Positions 21,517 through 31,289 of a stretch of 64,000 nucleotides of DNA are shown here, piece after piece. Origin of the DNA: Symbiopectobacterium purcellii. GTDB lineage: Bacteria; Pseudomonadota; Gammaproteobacteria; Enterobacterales; Enterobacteriaceae. The translations under genes were made by a program, and so were the position numbers. The notes beneath the pieces are model-generated. The model saw only the letters and a list, made by a program, of their open reading frames with translations, searched no databases and was not told the origin of the DNA. The DNA is taken from assembly GCF_019797845.1 (NCBI RefSeq), contig NZ_CP081864.1:1240001-1304000 (forward strand), read 5' to 3'. The number at the start of each line of letters is the position of its first letter. Within the stretch, counting starts at the first letter, position 1.

Positions 21517-22059
21517 ATGAAAAAGATTGCGATTGCCCTGGCAGGCAGCTTGCTGCTGGCAACAGCGACGGCTCAGGCTATCAGCCTTTCCGGGGAAGCG
21601 GGCGATGACTATGCGGGCGCGAGCGCGGGCTTTGGTCTGGGCGTTCCTGGTCTCGGTGCTAACGTCAGTTACAGTCATGGTAAAGACAATAATGACGTGT
21701 ACGGTTTCGGCTTGGGCTATACGTTGCCGCTGGGCGCGGTATCACTGACGGTGGGTGGCAAAGCGCTCTATTTGAACCAGCAACACGCGACCGATGGTTA
21801 CGGTGTGGCGCTGGGCGGTGGGTTGCAGTTCCCGATCAACCGTTATTTATCCCTGTATGGTGAAGGGTATTATGCGCCGGATGCGTTCTCCAGCCATATC
21901 GATCACTATGTAGAAGCTAAGGGTGGCGTGCGCTGGCAGGTATTGCGTCCGCTGAACCTGGATCTTGGCTACCGTTATATGAATATCGGTGGTGAAAGCG
22001 GTCGCTCTGATAACAAAGTGGCCGATACGTTCTACCTGGGCGCAGGCTTTACTTTCTAA
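21517..22059 (+). CDS. yfaZ: YfaZ-family outer-membrane protein
   Basis: A 180-residue exported protein with the signal peptide MKKIAIALAGSLLLATATAQA, followed by alternating aromatic/hydrophobic beta-strand segments ending ...FYLGAGFTF. The terminal Phe is typical of an outer-membrane beta-barrel. It matches the YfaZ family by length and pattern; function is unknown. The start at 21517 has an AAGGA ribosome site about 8 bp upstream. An upstream in-frame ATG at 21493 would add eight residues before the signal peptide and is less likely. The ERIC element ends 31 bp upstream. Confidence 0.88.
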   Translation: MKKIAIALAGSLLLATATAQAISLSGEAGDDYAGASAGFGLGVPGLGANVSYSHGKDNNDVYGFGLGYTLPLGAVSLTVGGKALYLNQQHATDGYGVALGGGLQFPINRYLSLYGEGYYAPDAFSSHIDHYVEAKGGVRWQVLRPLNLDLGYRYMNIGGESGRSDNKVADTFYLGAGFTF

Positions 22060-22080
22060 GCCAACGCGTAGCGTTATAAA

Positions 22081-22113
22081 AAACGGGTGTTCGCAGCAGC
22101 GGCACCCGTTTTT
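22081..22113. terminator. Bidirectional terminator between yfaZ and tyrP
   Basis: Stem AACGGGTG / CACCCGTT with a 13-nt loop, A-rich on the left and T-rich on the right. It lies between convergent yfaZ and tyrP and could terminate both. Confidence 0.75.
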
Positions 22114-22147
22114 GTTGGGGGGTAGTGAGCCCTAATGGGATAGGCGA

Positions 22148-23356
22148 TCAGCCGACCGTTGGTAGCCAGCCACTCGCCATGGCGCATTGGATGGCAATAA
22201 TGCCGATACCGCATAAAAACACCAGCAGTAGCGCCGGTGTACCGCCCGGCGTCGATCTACCTACCTGATGGTGTTGCCGCACGCGCCAACTGAGCAGCGC
22301 CGGAATTAACAACGCCAGCACCGCGAGCGCAATGGCGGCATACCCCAGCGCCATGACAAATCCTTGCGGATAGAACAGTGCAAAAATCAGCGGTGGCAGA
22401 AATGTCAGGACACCGGTTTGTAGTCGTCCACGCGCCGTGTTCTTGCGTTTGAACAAATCGGCAAGATAGTCAAACAGGCCAAGCGCTACGCCAAGGAAGG
22501 AGGTTGCCAGCGCCAGATCGGCGAAAAGGTGGACCGCAACTTCTACGTGCGGGGAGGCAACCAACGTTCGGATCGCGTGCATCAACCCATTTAAACCGGC
22601 TTGCTGCGCCAGGATTGCTGTGAAGGTGTTGCCACTCAGCGCGCCAAGTGTTGCCAATTGCCAGAACAGATACACAAACAGCGGGATGGCGCTACCGATG
22701 ATAAAGATACGGCGCAGCTTGCGACTGTCTCCCCCCATATAATGCACAATGCTGGGAATGCTGCAGTGAAAGCCAAACGACGTCAGCACCACAGGCAGTG
22801 CGGAGAGCGTGAGCCCTTGTTGCAGCGGGAGCGTCAGCAGGTTCTGTTTTTCGACGTGCGGAATCATCATCCCCAGCATGACCAGCAGCATTAGTAATTT
22901 TCCGCTAAACAGCACACGGTTAAAGAAATCGACCGATGTGGTGCCGATGCATACCACGCTGCCCGCTAACAGGGTAAACAGCAGGATACCCGCAGAGGAT
23001 GGAAGCGCGTAGCCACTCCACTGGTGCAGGCTGCTTGCCAGCAGTTCGCCTGCACCACTGATATAGGCGGCGGTGAGGGCATACATCAAAAACAGCATGC
23101 TAAAGCCGGTGAGCCATTGGCCCCACTGACCCAGATAAATTTTAGCCAGCGTGCCCAAACCGGTATGGGACGGCTGATATTGATAGACTTCGACCAGTAA
23201 TAACGCGCTGTAGCACATCAACAGCCACAGGCTCAACAAGATAGCGAAGGTCACGCTGAAACCCACGCCGGAGGTTGCCAACGGCATGGCGAGCATACCT
23301 GCGCCAATAGTGGTGCCCGCAACGATAAATATGCTGCCAAATGTACGATTTTTCAC
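22148..23356 (-). CDS. tyrP: Tyrosine-specific permease
   Basis: Proton-coupled aromatic amino-acid permease of the HAAAP family, 402 residues, about 11 hydrophobic segments. The N-terminus [26 protein letters not shown] and the [15 protein letters not shown] region are diagnostic of the family; overall similarity is closest to TyrP rather than Mtr or AroP. A TyrR-like box lies about 90 bp upstream. It is convergent with yfaZ and divergent from yfaY. Confidence 0.92.
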   Translation of the reverse strand: MKNRTFGSIFIVAGTTIGAGMLAMPLATSGVGFSVTFAILLSLWLLMCYSALLLVEVYQYQPSHTGLGTLAKIYLGQWGQWLTGFSMLFLMYALTAAYISGAGELLASSLHQWSGYALPSSAGILLFTLLAGSVVCIGTTSVDFFNRVLFSGKLLMLLVMLGMMIPHVEKQNLLTLPLQQGLTLSALPVVLTSFGFHCSIPSIVHYMGGDSRKLRRIFIIGSAIPLFVYLFWQLATLGALSGNTFTAILAQQAGLNGLMHAIRTLVASPHVEVAVHLFADLALATSFLGVALGLFDYLADLFKRKNTARGRLQTGVLTFLPPLIFALFYPQGFVMALGYAAIALAVLALLIPALLSWRVRQHHQVGRSTPGGTPALLLVFLCGIGIIAIQCAMASGWLPTVG

Positions 23357-23447
23357 CCTTTCTCCTGAGTGTGATGCTATCTCTTTTTCTTATGGCTGCG
23401 CAGACTAGAGTATTCCGTAAAGTATGTCAAAACGTCGTTACGACGGC

Positions 23448-23465
23448 TGTAAAGCTGGCGTTACG
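23448..23465 (-). promoter_or_regulatory. Possible TyrR box upstream of tyrP
   Basis: TGTAAA-N6-GTTACG compares with the TyrR consensus TGTAAA-N6-TTTACA: one perfect half-site and four of six in the other. A weaker TGTAAA-like half (CGTAAA) occurs at 23416. E. coli tyrP is TyrR-controlled through two adjacent boxes, so the position is plausible. Confidence 0.42.
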
Positions 23466-23562
23466 ATTTAGGCGCTTTCACAAAAAGTGTGCGGCGGTGA
23501 GCGCAGCGATTGTCTTTCTGAGAGGGAATTTTTACAGTGAAAGAAAAACACAGGAATAGCAC

Positions 23563-24759
23563 ATGCTGAGGGTGGAGATGTTGTGTACCGGAGACGAAGT
23601 GCTCCACGGACAAATTCTGGATACTAACGCGGCCTGGTTGGCGGATTACCTGTTTGAACAAGGCATCCCGATGACCAGCCGAATGACGGTCGGTGATAAG
23701 CTGGAAGAATTGGTGGCGGCGCTGACGCAACGTAGTCAGATTGCAGATGTGCTGATTGTGAACGGCGGCTTGGGGCCGACCAGTGACGATCTGAGCGCGT
23801 TAGCGGCCGCAACGGCAGTGGGCGAAGGGCTGGTAGAACACCCTGAGTGGATTGCGCGCATGGAGGCATTTTTCACTGAGCGCGGACGTGTAATGGCCCC
23901 GAGCAACCGTAAACAGGCGCAGATTCCGGCCAGTGCCGAGGTGGTGGATAACCCGATAGGGACAGCGTGCGGGTTTATGTTAACGCTGAACCGTTGTTTG
24001 ATGTTCTTTACGCCCGGCGTACCGTCCGAATTTAAACGGATGGTAGATGAGCAGATTGTGCCGCGTCTGCGCGAACGTTTTTCTGTGACATCTGCGCCGC
24101 TGTGTCTGCGCTTGACCACTTTTGGTCGCTCAGAGAGTGATTTGGCAAACCAGCTCGACAGCCTGCCGCTGCCGGAGGGGGTGGTGTTGGGCTATCGTTC
24201 TTCCATGCCGATCATTGAACTGAAGCTGACCGGCCCGGCGTCTCAGCGAGCCGCAATGGAATCCGCATGGGAGACGGTACGCGCGGTGGCGGGGGAAAAC
24301 TCCTTGTTCGAAGGGACGCAAGGTTTGCCGGCCCAACTGGCGCAGCGTTTGACTGAGAAAGATTTGACGTTGACCGTCGGGGAGTCATTTACCGCTGGCC
24401 TGCTCCATTGGCAACTGAATGCCGCACAGGTGCCGCTTAATGGTGGTGCGCTGTGGTCGCAAACGCCGTTTGCTTCGTTGACCGTGCTGGCAGAGGTAGC
24501 AAACCGCTTGGCTGACGAGCATCAGTCTTCGCTGGCGCTGGTGGTGAGCGATCGTCAGGACGATCGTTTGTCCCTTGCATTGCATACACCGCAGGGCACC
24601 TTTGCTCAGGCGATTTCGTTTAATGTGACGCGCTATAGCCTGCAAACCCATCAGGAAGTGGTTGCCATGCTGGCGATGAACATGCTGCGCCGCTGGTTGA
24701 ACGGCTGGTCACCGTACGGTGGGCATGGGTGGATCACAGTGGTGGAAACATTAGGGTAG
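23563..24759 (+). CDS. yfaY: CinA-like protein YfaY
   Basis: CinA family, 398 residues, near the E. coli YfaY length. The N-terminal MoaB/COG1058 domain contains GDEVLHGQILDTNAAWLA and NGGLGPTSDDLSALA. The C-terminal domain corresponds to the NMN-deamidase (PncC) fold, but the usual ESCTGG active-site motif reads GESFTAGLL, so deamidase activity is doubtful here, as in other YfaY proteins. Function in the cell is not established. The gene is divergent from tyrP. Confidence 0.9.
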   Translation: MLRVEMLCTGDEVLHGQILDTNAAWLADYLFEQGIPMTSRMTVGDKLEELVAALTQRSQIADVLIVNGGLGPTSDDLSALAAATAVGEGLVEHPEWIARMEAFFTERGRVMAPSNRKQAQIPASAEVVDNPIGTACGFMLTLNRCLMFFTPGVPSEFKRMVDEQIVPRLRERFSVTSAPLCLRLTTFGRSESDLANQLDSLPLPEGVVLGYRSSMPIIELKLTGPASQRAAMESAWETVRAVAGENSLFEGTQGLPAQLAQRLTEKDLTLTVGESFTAGLLHWQLNAAQVPLNGGALWSQTPFASLTVLAEVANRLADEHQSSLALVVSDRQDDRLSLALHTPQGTFAQAISFNVTRYSLQTHQEVVAMLAMNMLRRWLNGWSPYGGHGWITVVETLG

Positions 24760-24769
24760 GCACCCTAGG

Positions 24770-25060
24770 TGCAAAAGCGATTTAGGTGAGTGACGGGGAT
24801 GTTTTCGTGCGCGAAGAACGCAGTGGTTCTCTGCTACTTGCGTAGCTCGCGCCCGACGAGGGGTGTGCAGTCGCCCACACCCCTCGACCCCGCGCTTTTT
24901 GCGCAATGATGCCGCTGCGCGGTACCTTCGCAAACGGGGTCGCTGGACGGACCGCGCCTGACGTGCTCCCGGCACGGCAGGCGCTTTCGCCGCATCCCTG
25001 CGGCTCATCCTGGCGTCCCCTTATTGCTCAGCATCATTGGACGCGGGGGAGATCAAGACC
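24770..25060. repeat. Hairpin-rich intergenic segment of unknown type
   Basis: The 326-bp gap between yfaY and cnoX is GC-rich and built of consecutive inverted repeats. These are an 11-bp stem at 24857-24886 (CGAGGGGTGTG with its complement, 8-nt loop), a near-perfect stem at 24955-24983 (CGCCTG-a-CGTGC, loop TCCCG), and CCGC/GCGG soon after. An 85-codon frame spans it on the minus strand, but its Arg-rich composition looks like a by-product. I do not recognise a named repeat family. Confidence 0.55.
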
Positions 25061-25085
25061 TTAAAACCTCATACAACAGTGCGGA

Positions 25086-25964
25086 TTAATACAGTAGCGC
25101 GTAAAGTTGGCGTCTGTAGCGTGAAGCGAGCGCATCGCCAGTCCCCAGTGCCGCCAGAATATCCATCATGGTTTTACGGGCGTTGCCGTCGGCGGCAGCC
25201 AGATCTTTTTTCAACATCACCATCAGGCTTTCCAGCGCTTCTTCGTTACGTACTACCTGATGCAACTGCAACGCCAGTTTCACTGCCAGTTCCGCGTTGG
25301 TGGGGTCGGCTGCAAGCTGTTGCTGTAACTGCTGGATCTCTGGCGTATCGGCGGCTTGCTTGAGCAATTCAATCTGTGCCACCAGACTGTGATAACGCGT
25401 GTCCTGATCCTGCAACGGGATGGTGTCCAGTACCGCTTGTGCATCGTCGCTGCGGTTCAATTGAATCTGGACTTCGGCCAGCATCAGGCCGATATCGCTG
25501 CGCTGCTGGCTCAACTGCCAGGCGTCTTTCAACAGCGTCAGCGCCGCCGGGAGATTGCCTTCCTGAATACGCTGCTGCGCTTCTGCCACTTTCAGCTCTT
25601 CTTCACGCGGCAACACCCGTTGCAGCAGTTCGCGGATCGCTTCTTCAGGCTGCGGACCTTGGAAACCGTCCAGCGGCTGGCCGTCTTTAAACAGATAAAC
25701 CGTCGGAATGGCGCGCAGACCAAACTGGGCCGCAACGCGCTGCTCGGCATCACAATCGACCTGGGCCAGAATAAACTGACCGGCATACTCCTGTGCCAGT
25801 TTGTGCAGCACCGGCGTGAGTGCCTGGCAGTGTTGACTGCGCTCTGACCAGAAATAAAACAGCACCGGCAGTTGCATGGATTGTTCCAACAACTGGTGCA
25901 GGTTGGTCTCATTAACATCCATCACGCTCGCGTAATGGGCTGTGTTGGCATTAGGGTCTAGCAT
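25086..25964 (-). CDS. cnoX: Chaperedoxin CnoX (YbbN)
   Basis: Thioredoxin-fold holdase with a TPR-like C-terminal half, 292 residues from the ATG at 25964. A GAGAGA ribosome site supports this start; an upstream in-frame ATG would add 13 residues. The thioredoxin active site is degenerate, SQHC in [11 protein letters not shown], as in E. coli CnoX, which protects proteins during bleach stress and passes them to GroEL and DnaK. The C-terminus ends [13 protein letters not shown], nearly the same as in E. coli. Gene order cnoX-ybbO-tesA matches E. coli. Confidence 0.95.
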   Translation of the reverse strand: MLDPNANTAHYASVMDVNETNLHQLLEQSMQLPVLFYFWSERSQHCQALTPVLHKLAQEYAGQFILAQVDCDAEQRVAAQFGLRAIPTVYLFKDGQPLDGFQGPQPEEAIRELLQRVLPREEELKVAEAQQRIQEGNLPAALTLLKDAWQLSQQRSDIGLMLAEVQIQLNRSDDAQAVLDTIPLQDQDTRYHSLVAQIELLKQAADTPEIQQLQQQLAADPTNAELAVKLALQLHQVVRNEEALESLMVMLKKDLAAADGNARKTMMDILAALGTGDALASRYRRQLYALLY

Positions 25965-25991
25965 GGCAGTCTCTCTCATCCGTTTCAGGGA

Positions 25992-26118
25992 TATACCCGT
26001 CATACTTCACGGTGCAGGTGTGTTGGCTGCGTTCGCGCACCCGAATCACTTACCTCAGTAAGATCATCGGGATTCACTCACGTGCGGCCTTCCTGCAACG
26101 CGAATTATTTAGGGTATA
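25992..26118. repeat. ERIC/IRU element, canonical 127 bp
   Basis: Starts TATACCCGTCATACTTCA and ends CGAATTATTTAGGGTATA, 127 bp, the canonical ERIC length. The centre holds the complementary TCACTTACCT / AGTAAGATCA arms. It lies between ybbO and cnoX on the 5' side of cnoX. It is the uninterrupted reference copy for this window. Confidence 0.9.
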
Positions 26119-26220
26119 AATGGGGGCGAATAACGCCATTTCAAGCGGTGTAACGTTCATCGTTCCGCCGTATTGCGCGCGGAATCGTGATGGCTATGGG
26201 TCAATAGTATATGCCGTTAA

Positions 26221-26997
26221 TCAAGAACGGGTACGCAATATCCCATCCAGCCAGCGGGCGGGCAGCAGGCGGCGCAGTACGGTAAGCGCATGTGCTACCA
26301 GCTTAACCGGGTAGCGCAGTTTGGGGCGCGGACTTTCCAGCGCATGGCGCAATTTGGGAAGTATTGCTTCGGGCGGTAGGGTAAAACGTCGGGCGATACC
26401 GGGATTAGTGACAGGCGCTTCCGCCTGCATTTGCGATACGTTATCGGTAAAGCGCGTGGCAATCGGTCCGGGTTCTATCAGGCTGACCAGTAATCCACTG
26501 CCGTGCAACTCCATACGCAGCGTATCCGACCAGGCTTCCAGCGCGTATTTGCTGGCGGCGTAGGCACCGCGTCCCGGTGTGGCGACAAACCCCATCACGG
26601 AGCTGGTTTGGATAATACGTCCTTCGCCGTGCGGCAGCATGGCCGGCAGCAAGCGCTGTGTCAGTTGGTGCGTGCCGAACAGGTTACTGGCGAACTGTTG
26701 TTCGAGTTGCTGACGCGAAAGGGTGTTTAATGGGCCATAAACCCCGTAGCCAGCGTTATTAAACAGCCCGTACAGTCGATTGCCAGTCAATGCGATAACC
26801 TGCTCAGCCGCGGCATCCACGCTGTCGGGATCGTCTAAATCCAGTGCGATCCCTTCAAGTCCCAGCGTGCTCATGCGTTGCACATCTTCGGCGCGGCGGC
26901 AGGCGGCCAACACCCGGTAGCCGCGCTGGCGTAAGTCTACTGCCGCAATCAAACCAATACCGCTGGAGCAACCGGTAACCAAAACCGTTTTTTGCAT
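26221..26997 (-). CDS. ybbO: Short-chain dehydrogenase/reductase YbbO
   Basis: Classical SDR, 258 residues. Cofactor-binding TGCSSGIG lies near the N-terminus, NNAGYG at mid-length, the catalytic Ser in SSVMG, and YAASK with the catalytic Tyr and Lys. E. coli YbbO is an NADP-dependent aldehyde reductase. The ATG at 26997 with an AGG-containing ribosome site is preferred over the upstream TTG at 27030. It lies between cnoX and tesA, same strand. Confidence 0.93.
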   Translation of the reverse strand: MQKTVLVTGCSSGIGLIAAVDLRQRGYRVLAACRRAEDVQRMSTLGLEGIALDLDDPDSVDAAAEQVIALTGNRLYGLFNNAGYGVYGPLNTLSRQQLEQQFASNLFGTHQLTQRLLPAMLPHGEGRIIQTSSVMGFVATPGRGAYAASKYALEAWSDTLRMELHGSGLLVSLIEPGPIATRFTDNVSQMQAEAPVTNPGIARRFTLPPEAILPKLRHALESPRPKLRYPVKLVAHALTVLRRLLPARWLDGILRTRS

Positions 26998-27068
26998 AAC
27001 TTTACCTAAGTAAAAAGCCCTATTTTTCAAGAGTCGTGGTTAACTAGCAATAAGACGCAAATAAGCGG

Positions 27069-27737
27069 TCACAGGTTCACTAACGGTTTAAGCTGTTTTG
27101 CCATCCAGTCGGCAATGAACGGCTGCGCTTCGCGCGTGGGATGGATACCATCGTCTTGCATCCATTCAGGTTTAAGATAAACCTGTTCCATAAAGAACGG
27201 CACCAGCGGGATGGAAAATTGCTGCGCCAGTCGCGGGTAAATAGCGCTGAACGTGGTGGTATAGCGCTGACCGTAGTTGGCAGGCAGGCGGATTTGCATC
27301 AGCAAGGGCTGCGCGTTAGCCGTTTTCACCTGATTGATGATGGTGGTCAGGTCCTGTTCGATGGTCGGTGGTGGGAAGCCGCGCAGGCCATCATTACCGC
27401 CCATTTCAATCAGCACCCAGCGTGGTTGATGTTGTTGCAGCAGTGCCGGTAAGCGCGCCAGCCCTTGTGATGCGGTATCGCCGCTGATGCTGGCGTTGAC
27501 GATTGTGATGCCGTCAGGGCTCGCTTTTTGCCATTGCTCATTGAGCAGGGCGGGCCAAGCGGAAGCGGCGGGCATGCGATAGCCCGCGCTCAGGCTGTCT
27601 CCCAATACCAGGAGCGTTTCCGCCGCAAAGGCGCGGGCGCTGAGTAATCCCAGCAGCAAAAGGATGTAGATATGTCTTTGAATGGCGTCTCTTCGGCAGC
27701 CACCGCGTCGGCGGAAAATATTCTGGAAGTTCATCAT
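27069..27737 (-). CDS. tesA: Multifunctional acyl-CoA thioesterase I / protease I / lysophospholipase L1
   Basis: Periplasmic SGNH-family esterase, 222 residues, with an N-terminal signal region ending RAFA-AETLL. SGNH blocks: I GDSLSAGY with nucleophile Ser48, III GGNDGLRG, V DGIHPT with the Asp and His. The segment before the hydrophobic core is Arg-rich and longer than in E. coli (RRRGGCRRDAIQRH). The first 66 bp overlap the start of ybbA on the opposite strand. Confidence 0.95.
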   Translation of the reverse strand: MMNFQNIFRRRGGCRRDAIQRHIYILLLLGLLSARAFAAETLLVLGDSLSAGYRMPAASAWPALLNEQWQKASPDGITIVNASISGDTASQGLARLPALLQQHQPRWVLIEMGGNDGLRGFPPPTIEQDLTTIINQVKTANAQPLLMQIRLPANYGQRYTTTFSAIYPRLAQQFSIPLVPFFMEQVYLKPEWMQDDGIHPTREAQPFIADWMAKQLKPLVNL

Positions 27738-28391
27738 TTAAGTAAGCACGTCGGTCAGGGTGAACATCGGCTTTCCATCCTCACCGGAGTTGAGCTGGTT
27801 GTCAAACCCGCGCAGTCGATTGCACTGATCGGTGAATCCGGTTCGGGCAAATCAACGCTGCTGGGAATACTCGCTGGGCTGGATGACGGCAGTGAAGGTG
27901 ATGTCAAACTGCTCGGCGAATCGTTGGGGGCCCTGGATGAAGATGGGCGTGCTGCACTGCGTGCCCGCGATGTCGGATTTGTGTTTCAGGCATTTATGTT
28001 GGTGCCGACGCTGAATGCGTTGGAAAATGTGCATTTGCCTGCACTGCTACGCGGTGAAAGTGATGCACAAAGCCGTGCGCAGGCAGAACAGTTGTTGCGT
28101 CAATTGGGACTGGGCGAGCGTTTGCACCATTTGCCCGCGCAGCTATCCGGCGGTGAGCAACAGCGTGTTGCCATCGCGCGTGCCTTTAGCGGGCGGCCCA
28201 GAGTGCTGTTTGCGGATGAACCGACCGGCAATCTGGATCGCAAAACCGGCGAACGTATTGTGGATTTGTTGTTTTCTCTAAATCGTGATTACGCCACCAC
28301 GCTGATCCTGGTTACCCACGATGAGCAGTTAGCTGCACGCTGCGAACGGCGTTTGCGCCTGTTGGACGGCAAATTGCAGGAGGTGGCATGA
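27672..28391 (+). CDS. ybbA: ABC transporter ATP-binding protein YbbA
   Basis: MacB/LolD-type ATPase, 239 residues. Walker A GESGSGKST is at 54-62, signature LSGGEQQR at 158-165, and Walker B VLFADEPTG at 178-186 with Asp182/Glu183. Partner of the FtsX-like membrane protein YbbP; the start of ybbP overlaps its stop by 4 bp. Its start lies inside the 5' end of tesA on the other strand, an overlap also found in E. coli. Proposed roles (lipid or hydrophobic-compound export) are not proven. Confidence 0.95.
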   Translation: MSLNGVSSAATASAENILEVHHLSKHVGQGEHRLSILTGVELVVKPAQSIALIGESGSGKSTLLGILAGLDDGSEGDVKLLGESLGALDEDGRAALRARDVGFVFQAFMLVPTLNALENVHLPALLRGESDAQSRAQAEQLLRQLGLGERLHHLPAQLSGGEQQRVAIARAFSGRPRVLFADEPTGNLDRKTGERIVDLLFSLNRDYATTLILVTHDEQLAARCERRLRLLDGKLQEVA

Positions 28392-30816
28392 TCTGGCGCT
28401 GGTTTTGGCGGGAGTGGCGATCCCCGTCGCTGCTGATCGTGTGGCTAGCGTTAACGCTGGCGGTGGCGTGTGTGCTGGCGTTGGGCAATATCAGCGATCG
28501 CATGGAGAAAGGGCTAAGCCAGCAAAGCCGTGATTTTCTGGCGGGCGATCGCGTGCTGAGCGCTGCACGTCCGGTCGATGAAGATTGGTTGCAAACGGCA
28601 CAGCAACAAGGGTTGACGGTCAGTCGCCAGGTGTCATTCATGACCATGACCTATGCGGGCGAACAGGCCCAGTTGGCGCGCGTCAAGGCGGCGGACGATC
28701 GCTATCCGCTCTACGGCCAGCTCCAGACACGTCCGGAAGGGTTACATCCGGTGCCTGGCTCGGTATTGGTGGCTCCGCGACTGCTGGCATTACTGGGATT
28801 GAAGGTCGGGGATAACCTCGATGTTGGCGATACTACGCTGCGAATCGCCGGGGAACTGATTCAGGAGCCGGACGAAGGGTTTAATCCGTTTGATACCGCC
28901 CCGCGCGTGTTGATGAGCAGCGCCGATGTGGAAAAAACCGGTGCGATACAGCCGGGTGGGCGCATTACCTGGCGCTATATGTTTGCCGGTGATCAAGCGC
29001 GTATCACGCTGTTTGGCGATTTTATCAAACCGTTGCTGAAACCGGATCAGCGCTGGTATGGCATGGAAGACAGCGACGGGGCATTGAGTAAGTCTCTGCA
29101 ACGCTCGCAGCAGTTTTTACTGCTGTCGGCGTTGTTGACACTGCTGTTATCCGTTGCGGCGGTGGCCGTTGCCATGGGGCACTATTGCCGCAGCCGCTAC
29201 GATTTGGTGGCGGTACTCAAAACGCTGGGCGCGGACAAAGGTGCACTGCGGCGTTTGATTGTCGGGCAATGGGTGTCGGTGCTGGCGCTGGCTGGCGTGT
29301 GCGGCAGCCTGGTCGGGCTGGGTTTTGAAGCGATACTCACGCGTTTGTTAGCGCCGGTGCTGCCCACCGCGTTGCCTGCGGCAGGGCTGTGGCCGTGGGT
29401 ATGGGCATTGGGATCGCTGGTGGTGATTTCGCTGCTGGTGGGGCTACGTCCATATCGCCTGCTGCTGGCGACCCAGCCGCTGCGGGTGCTGCGTCAGGAT
29501 ATCACGGCGAACGTCTGGCCGCTGCGTTACTATCTGCCCGCCGTGGCGCTGATTGTGGTGGCCGGCTTGGCACTGCTCTCTGGCGGCGGCATGTTGCTGT
29601 GGGCGTTGCTCGGCGGCACGGCCGTGCTGGCGCTGTTGCTGGGCGTTGTAGGCTGGGGGGGCTGTTGGTGTTGCGTCGGCTGACGGTCAAGCATTTGCCG
29701 CTGCGTCTGGCGGTTAATCGACTGTTGCGTCAGCCGTGGTCCACCCTGAGCCAACTGGCGGCGTTTTCTCTGTCGTTTATGTTGCTGGCGTTGCTGCTGG
29801 TGATGCGCGGCGATCTGTTGGAGCGCTGGCAGCGTCAGTTGCCGCCGGAAAGCCCTAACTTTTTCTTGCTGAATATCGCGCCACCTCAGGCGGCACCACT
29901 GAAAACGTTCCTTGAACAGCACGCGGTGAAACCGGAAGCGTTTTATCCGATCATTCGTGCGCGCTTGACGGCGATTAACGGTCAGGTTGCGACCGAGCGT
30001 ATACACGAAAACGATCCGGGTGCTAATACCGTTAACCGCGAACTGAACCTGACGTGGATGGAGGGCTTACCCGATCACAACGTGCTGACGGCCGGGCAAG
30101 CGCCGAAAGCGGGGGAAGTCTCGATGGAAGCGAATGAGGCGCAGGAGATGGGGATCACGCTCGGCGATACCCTGACCTTCACCGGCGACACGCAGCCTTT
30201 TAGCGCCACGGTGACCAGCTTCCGTCGCGTGGATTGGGAGAGCCTGCGGCCGAACTTCTTCTTTATTTTCCCGCCCGGTGCGTTGGATGCACAGCCGCAA
30301 TCGCTGCTGACCAGTTTCCGCCACGACGGTGATGACAAACTTATCGTGCAGCTTAACCGTCAATTTCCCACGGTCAGTGTGCTGGATGTGGGCACGATGC
30401 TGCGCCAGATTGGTCAGGTATTGCAGCAGGTGAGTCGTGCGCTGGAAGTGATGGTGGTGCTGGTCTTGTTCTGCGGCATACTGCTGCTGTTGGCGCAAAT
30501 TCAGGTTGGCATGCGTCAGCGGCGTCAGGAGTTGATGGTGTATCGCACGCTGGGGGCCGGACGTCGCTTGCTGCGTGGCACCTTGTGGTGCGAGTTTGCT
30601 GCATTGGGGCTGATGTCGGGGGTAGCGGCCGCCATTGGCGCGGAAGTGGCGCTGTGGCTGTTACAACGCAAAGTGTTTGATTTCCCCTGGGAGCCTAATG
30701 TGGTGATGTGGGGGGCACTGCCACTCAGTGCCGCCTTGCTACTGTCGCTGTGCGGCGGTTGGCTGGGACTGCGGCTGTTAAGCGGTAAAGCGTTGTTTCG
30801 GCAATTCTCAGGGTAG
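28388..30816 (+). pseudogene. ybbP: FtsX-like ABC permease YbbP, split by a -1 frameshift
   Basis: Membrane partner of YbbA. The first frame (28388-29683, 431 residues) ends in an unrelated tail GGCWCCVG. The homologous protein resumes in another frame at LLVLRRLTVKHLPLRLAVNR and continues to FRQFSG at 30816. The break is at a run of seven G (29655-29661). Eight G would restore one reading frame of 809 residues, very near the 804 of E. coli YbbP. MacB/FtsX domains and about ten membrane segments are otherwise intact. It is either a sequencing indel, a real lesion, or a slippage site, since a -1 shift on the G run also restores the frame. Confidence 0.9.
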
Positions 30817-30833
30817 TCTGGCCGTTGATATGT

Positions 30834-30885
30834 TGGCGCCATTGGCTCTGTTGTAGGTATTAATTAGCGTTGAGCCATGGCGCCA
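30834..30885. terminator. Inverted repeat after ybbP
   Basis: Arms TGGCGCCATTGGCTC (30834-30848) and GAGCCATGGCGCCA (30872-30885) pair with one bulge around a 23-nt loop. No T tract follows. It may mark the 3' end of the ybbAP transcript. Confidence 0.4.
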
Positions 30886-30938
30886 TCCACAAAATAAATA
30901 CGCGTTATGGGATGGCGTTATTTAACCGGTTAATGGTG

Positions 30939-31289
30939 TCAATCGGAAGGTTGATAGGTGATAAGATTTATATTGATCCCCATTTTGTTATTTGGGTCAT
31001 TGGAGGGGGTTAGCATGATGCCTTGACAGTTTTCTGGGGAGAGGGTTATCTTTTTTTGTTTCGATATTGAAAAGAGTAGCGGTATGCAAAATTTTTTCTT
31101 GGGATAAAGTATGTCTATTTCCATATTCCCCGCATTATTGGATATAGAGATGGTTTTATCTGCTGATGATTTTACACTACTGAGTTGCTTTATGAGATTG
31201 TTATCACTTTTCTTATCTGCGTGGCGAGTTGTGGTAATCGGGTTGGTCAGTAAAGAATAGCGATTATTGGCATTTGGAATTAATGGCAT
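30939..31289 (-). CDS. AT-rich orphan ORF, unknown function
   Basis: A 116-residue frame beginning MPLIPNANNRYSLL. I do not recognise it. It is probably real because an ideal ribosome site precedes the ATG (AAGGAGATAAGC-ATG) and the frame fills most of the gap between ybbP and speG. The protein is rich in Asn, Ser, Lys and Ile, has one hydrophobic stretch (FCIPLLFSI) and no signal peptide. Base composition is clearly more AT-rich than the flanking genes, suggesting recent acquisition. Sequence on either side (30886-30938 and 31290-31500) is also AT-rich and shows nothing else. Confidence 0.55.
   Translation of the reverse strand: MPLIPNANNRYSLLTNPITTTRHADKKSDNNLIKQLSSVKSSADKTISISNNAGNMEIDILYPKKKFCIPLLFSISKQKKITLSPENCQGIMLTPSNDPNNKMGININLITYQPSD

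Noticed and set aside
24751..25008. An 85-codon Arg/Ala-rich frame after yfaY
   Set aside because: It is formed by GC-rich inverted repeats and has no ribosome site or domain; treated as a by-product of the hairpin array.
30067..30498. A 143-codon frame antisense to ybbP
   Set aside because: It is Gln/His-rich complement of a membrane-protein gene, with no start signal.
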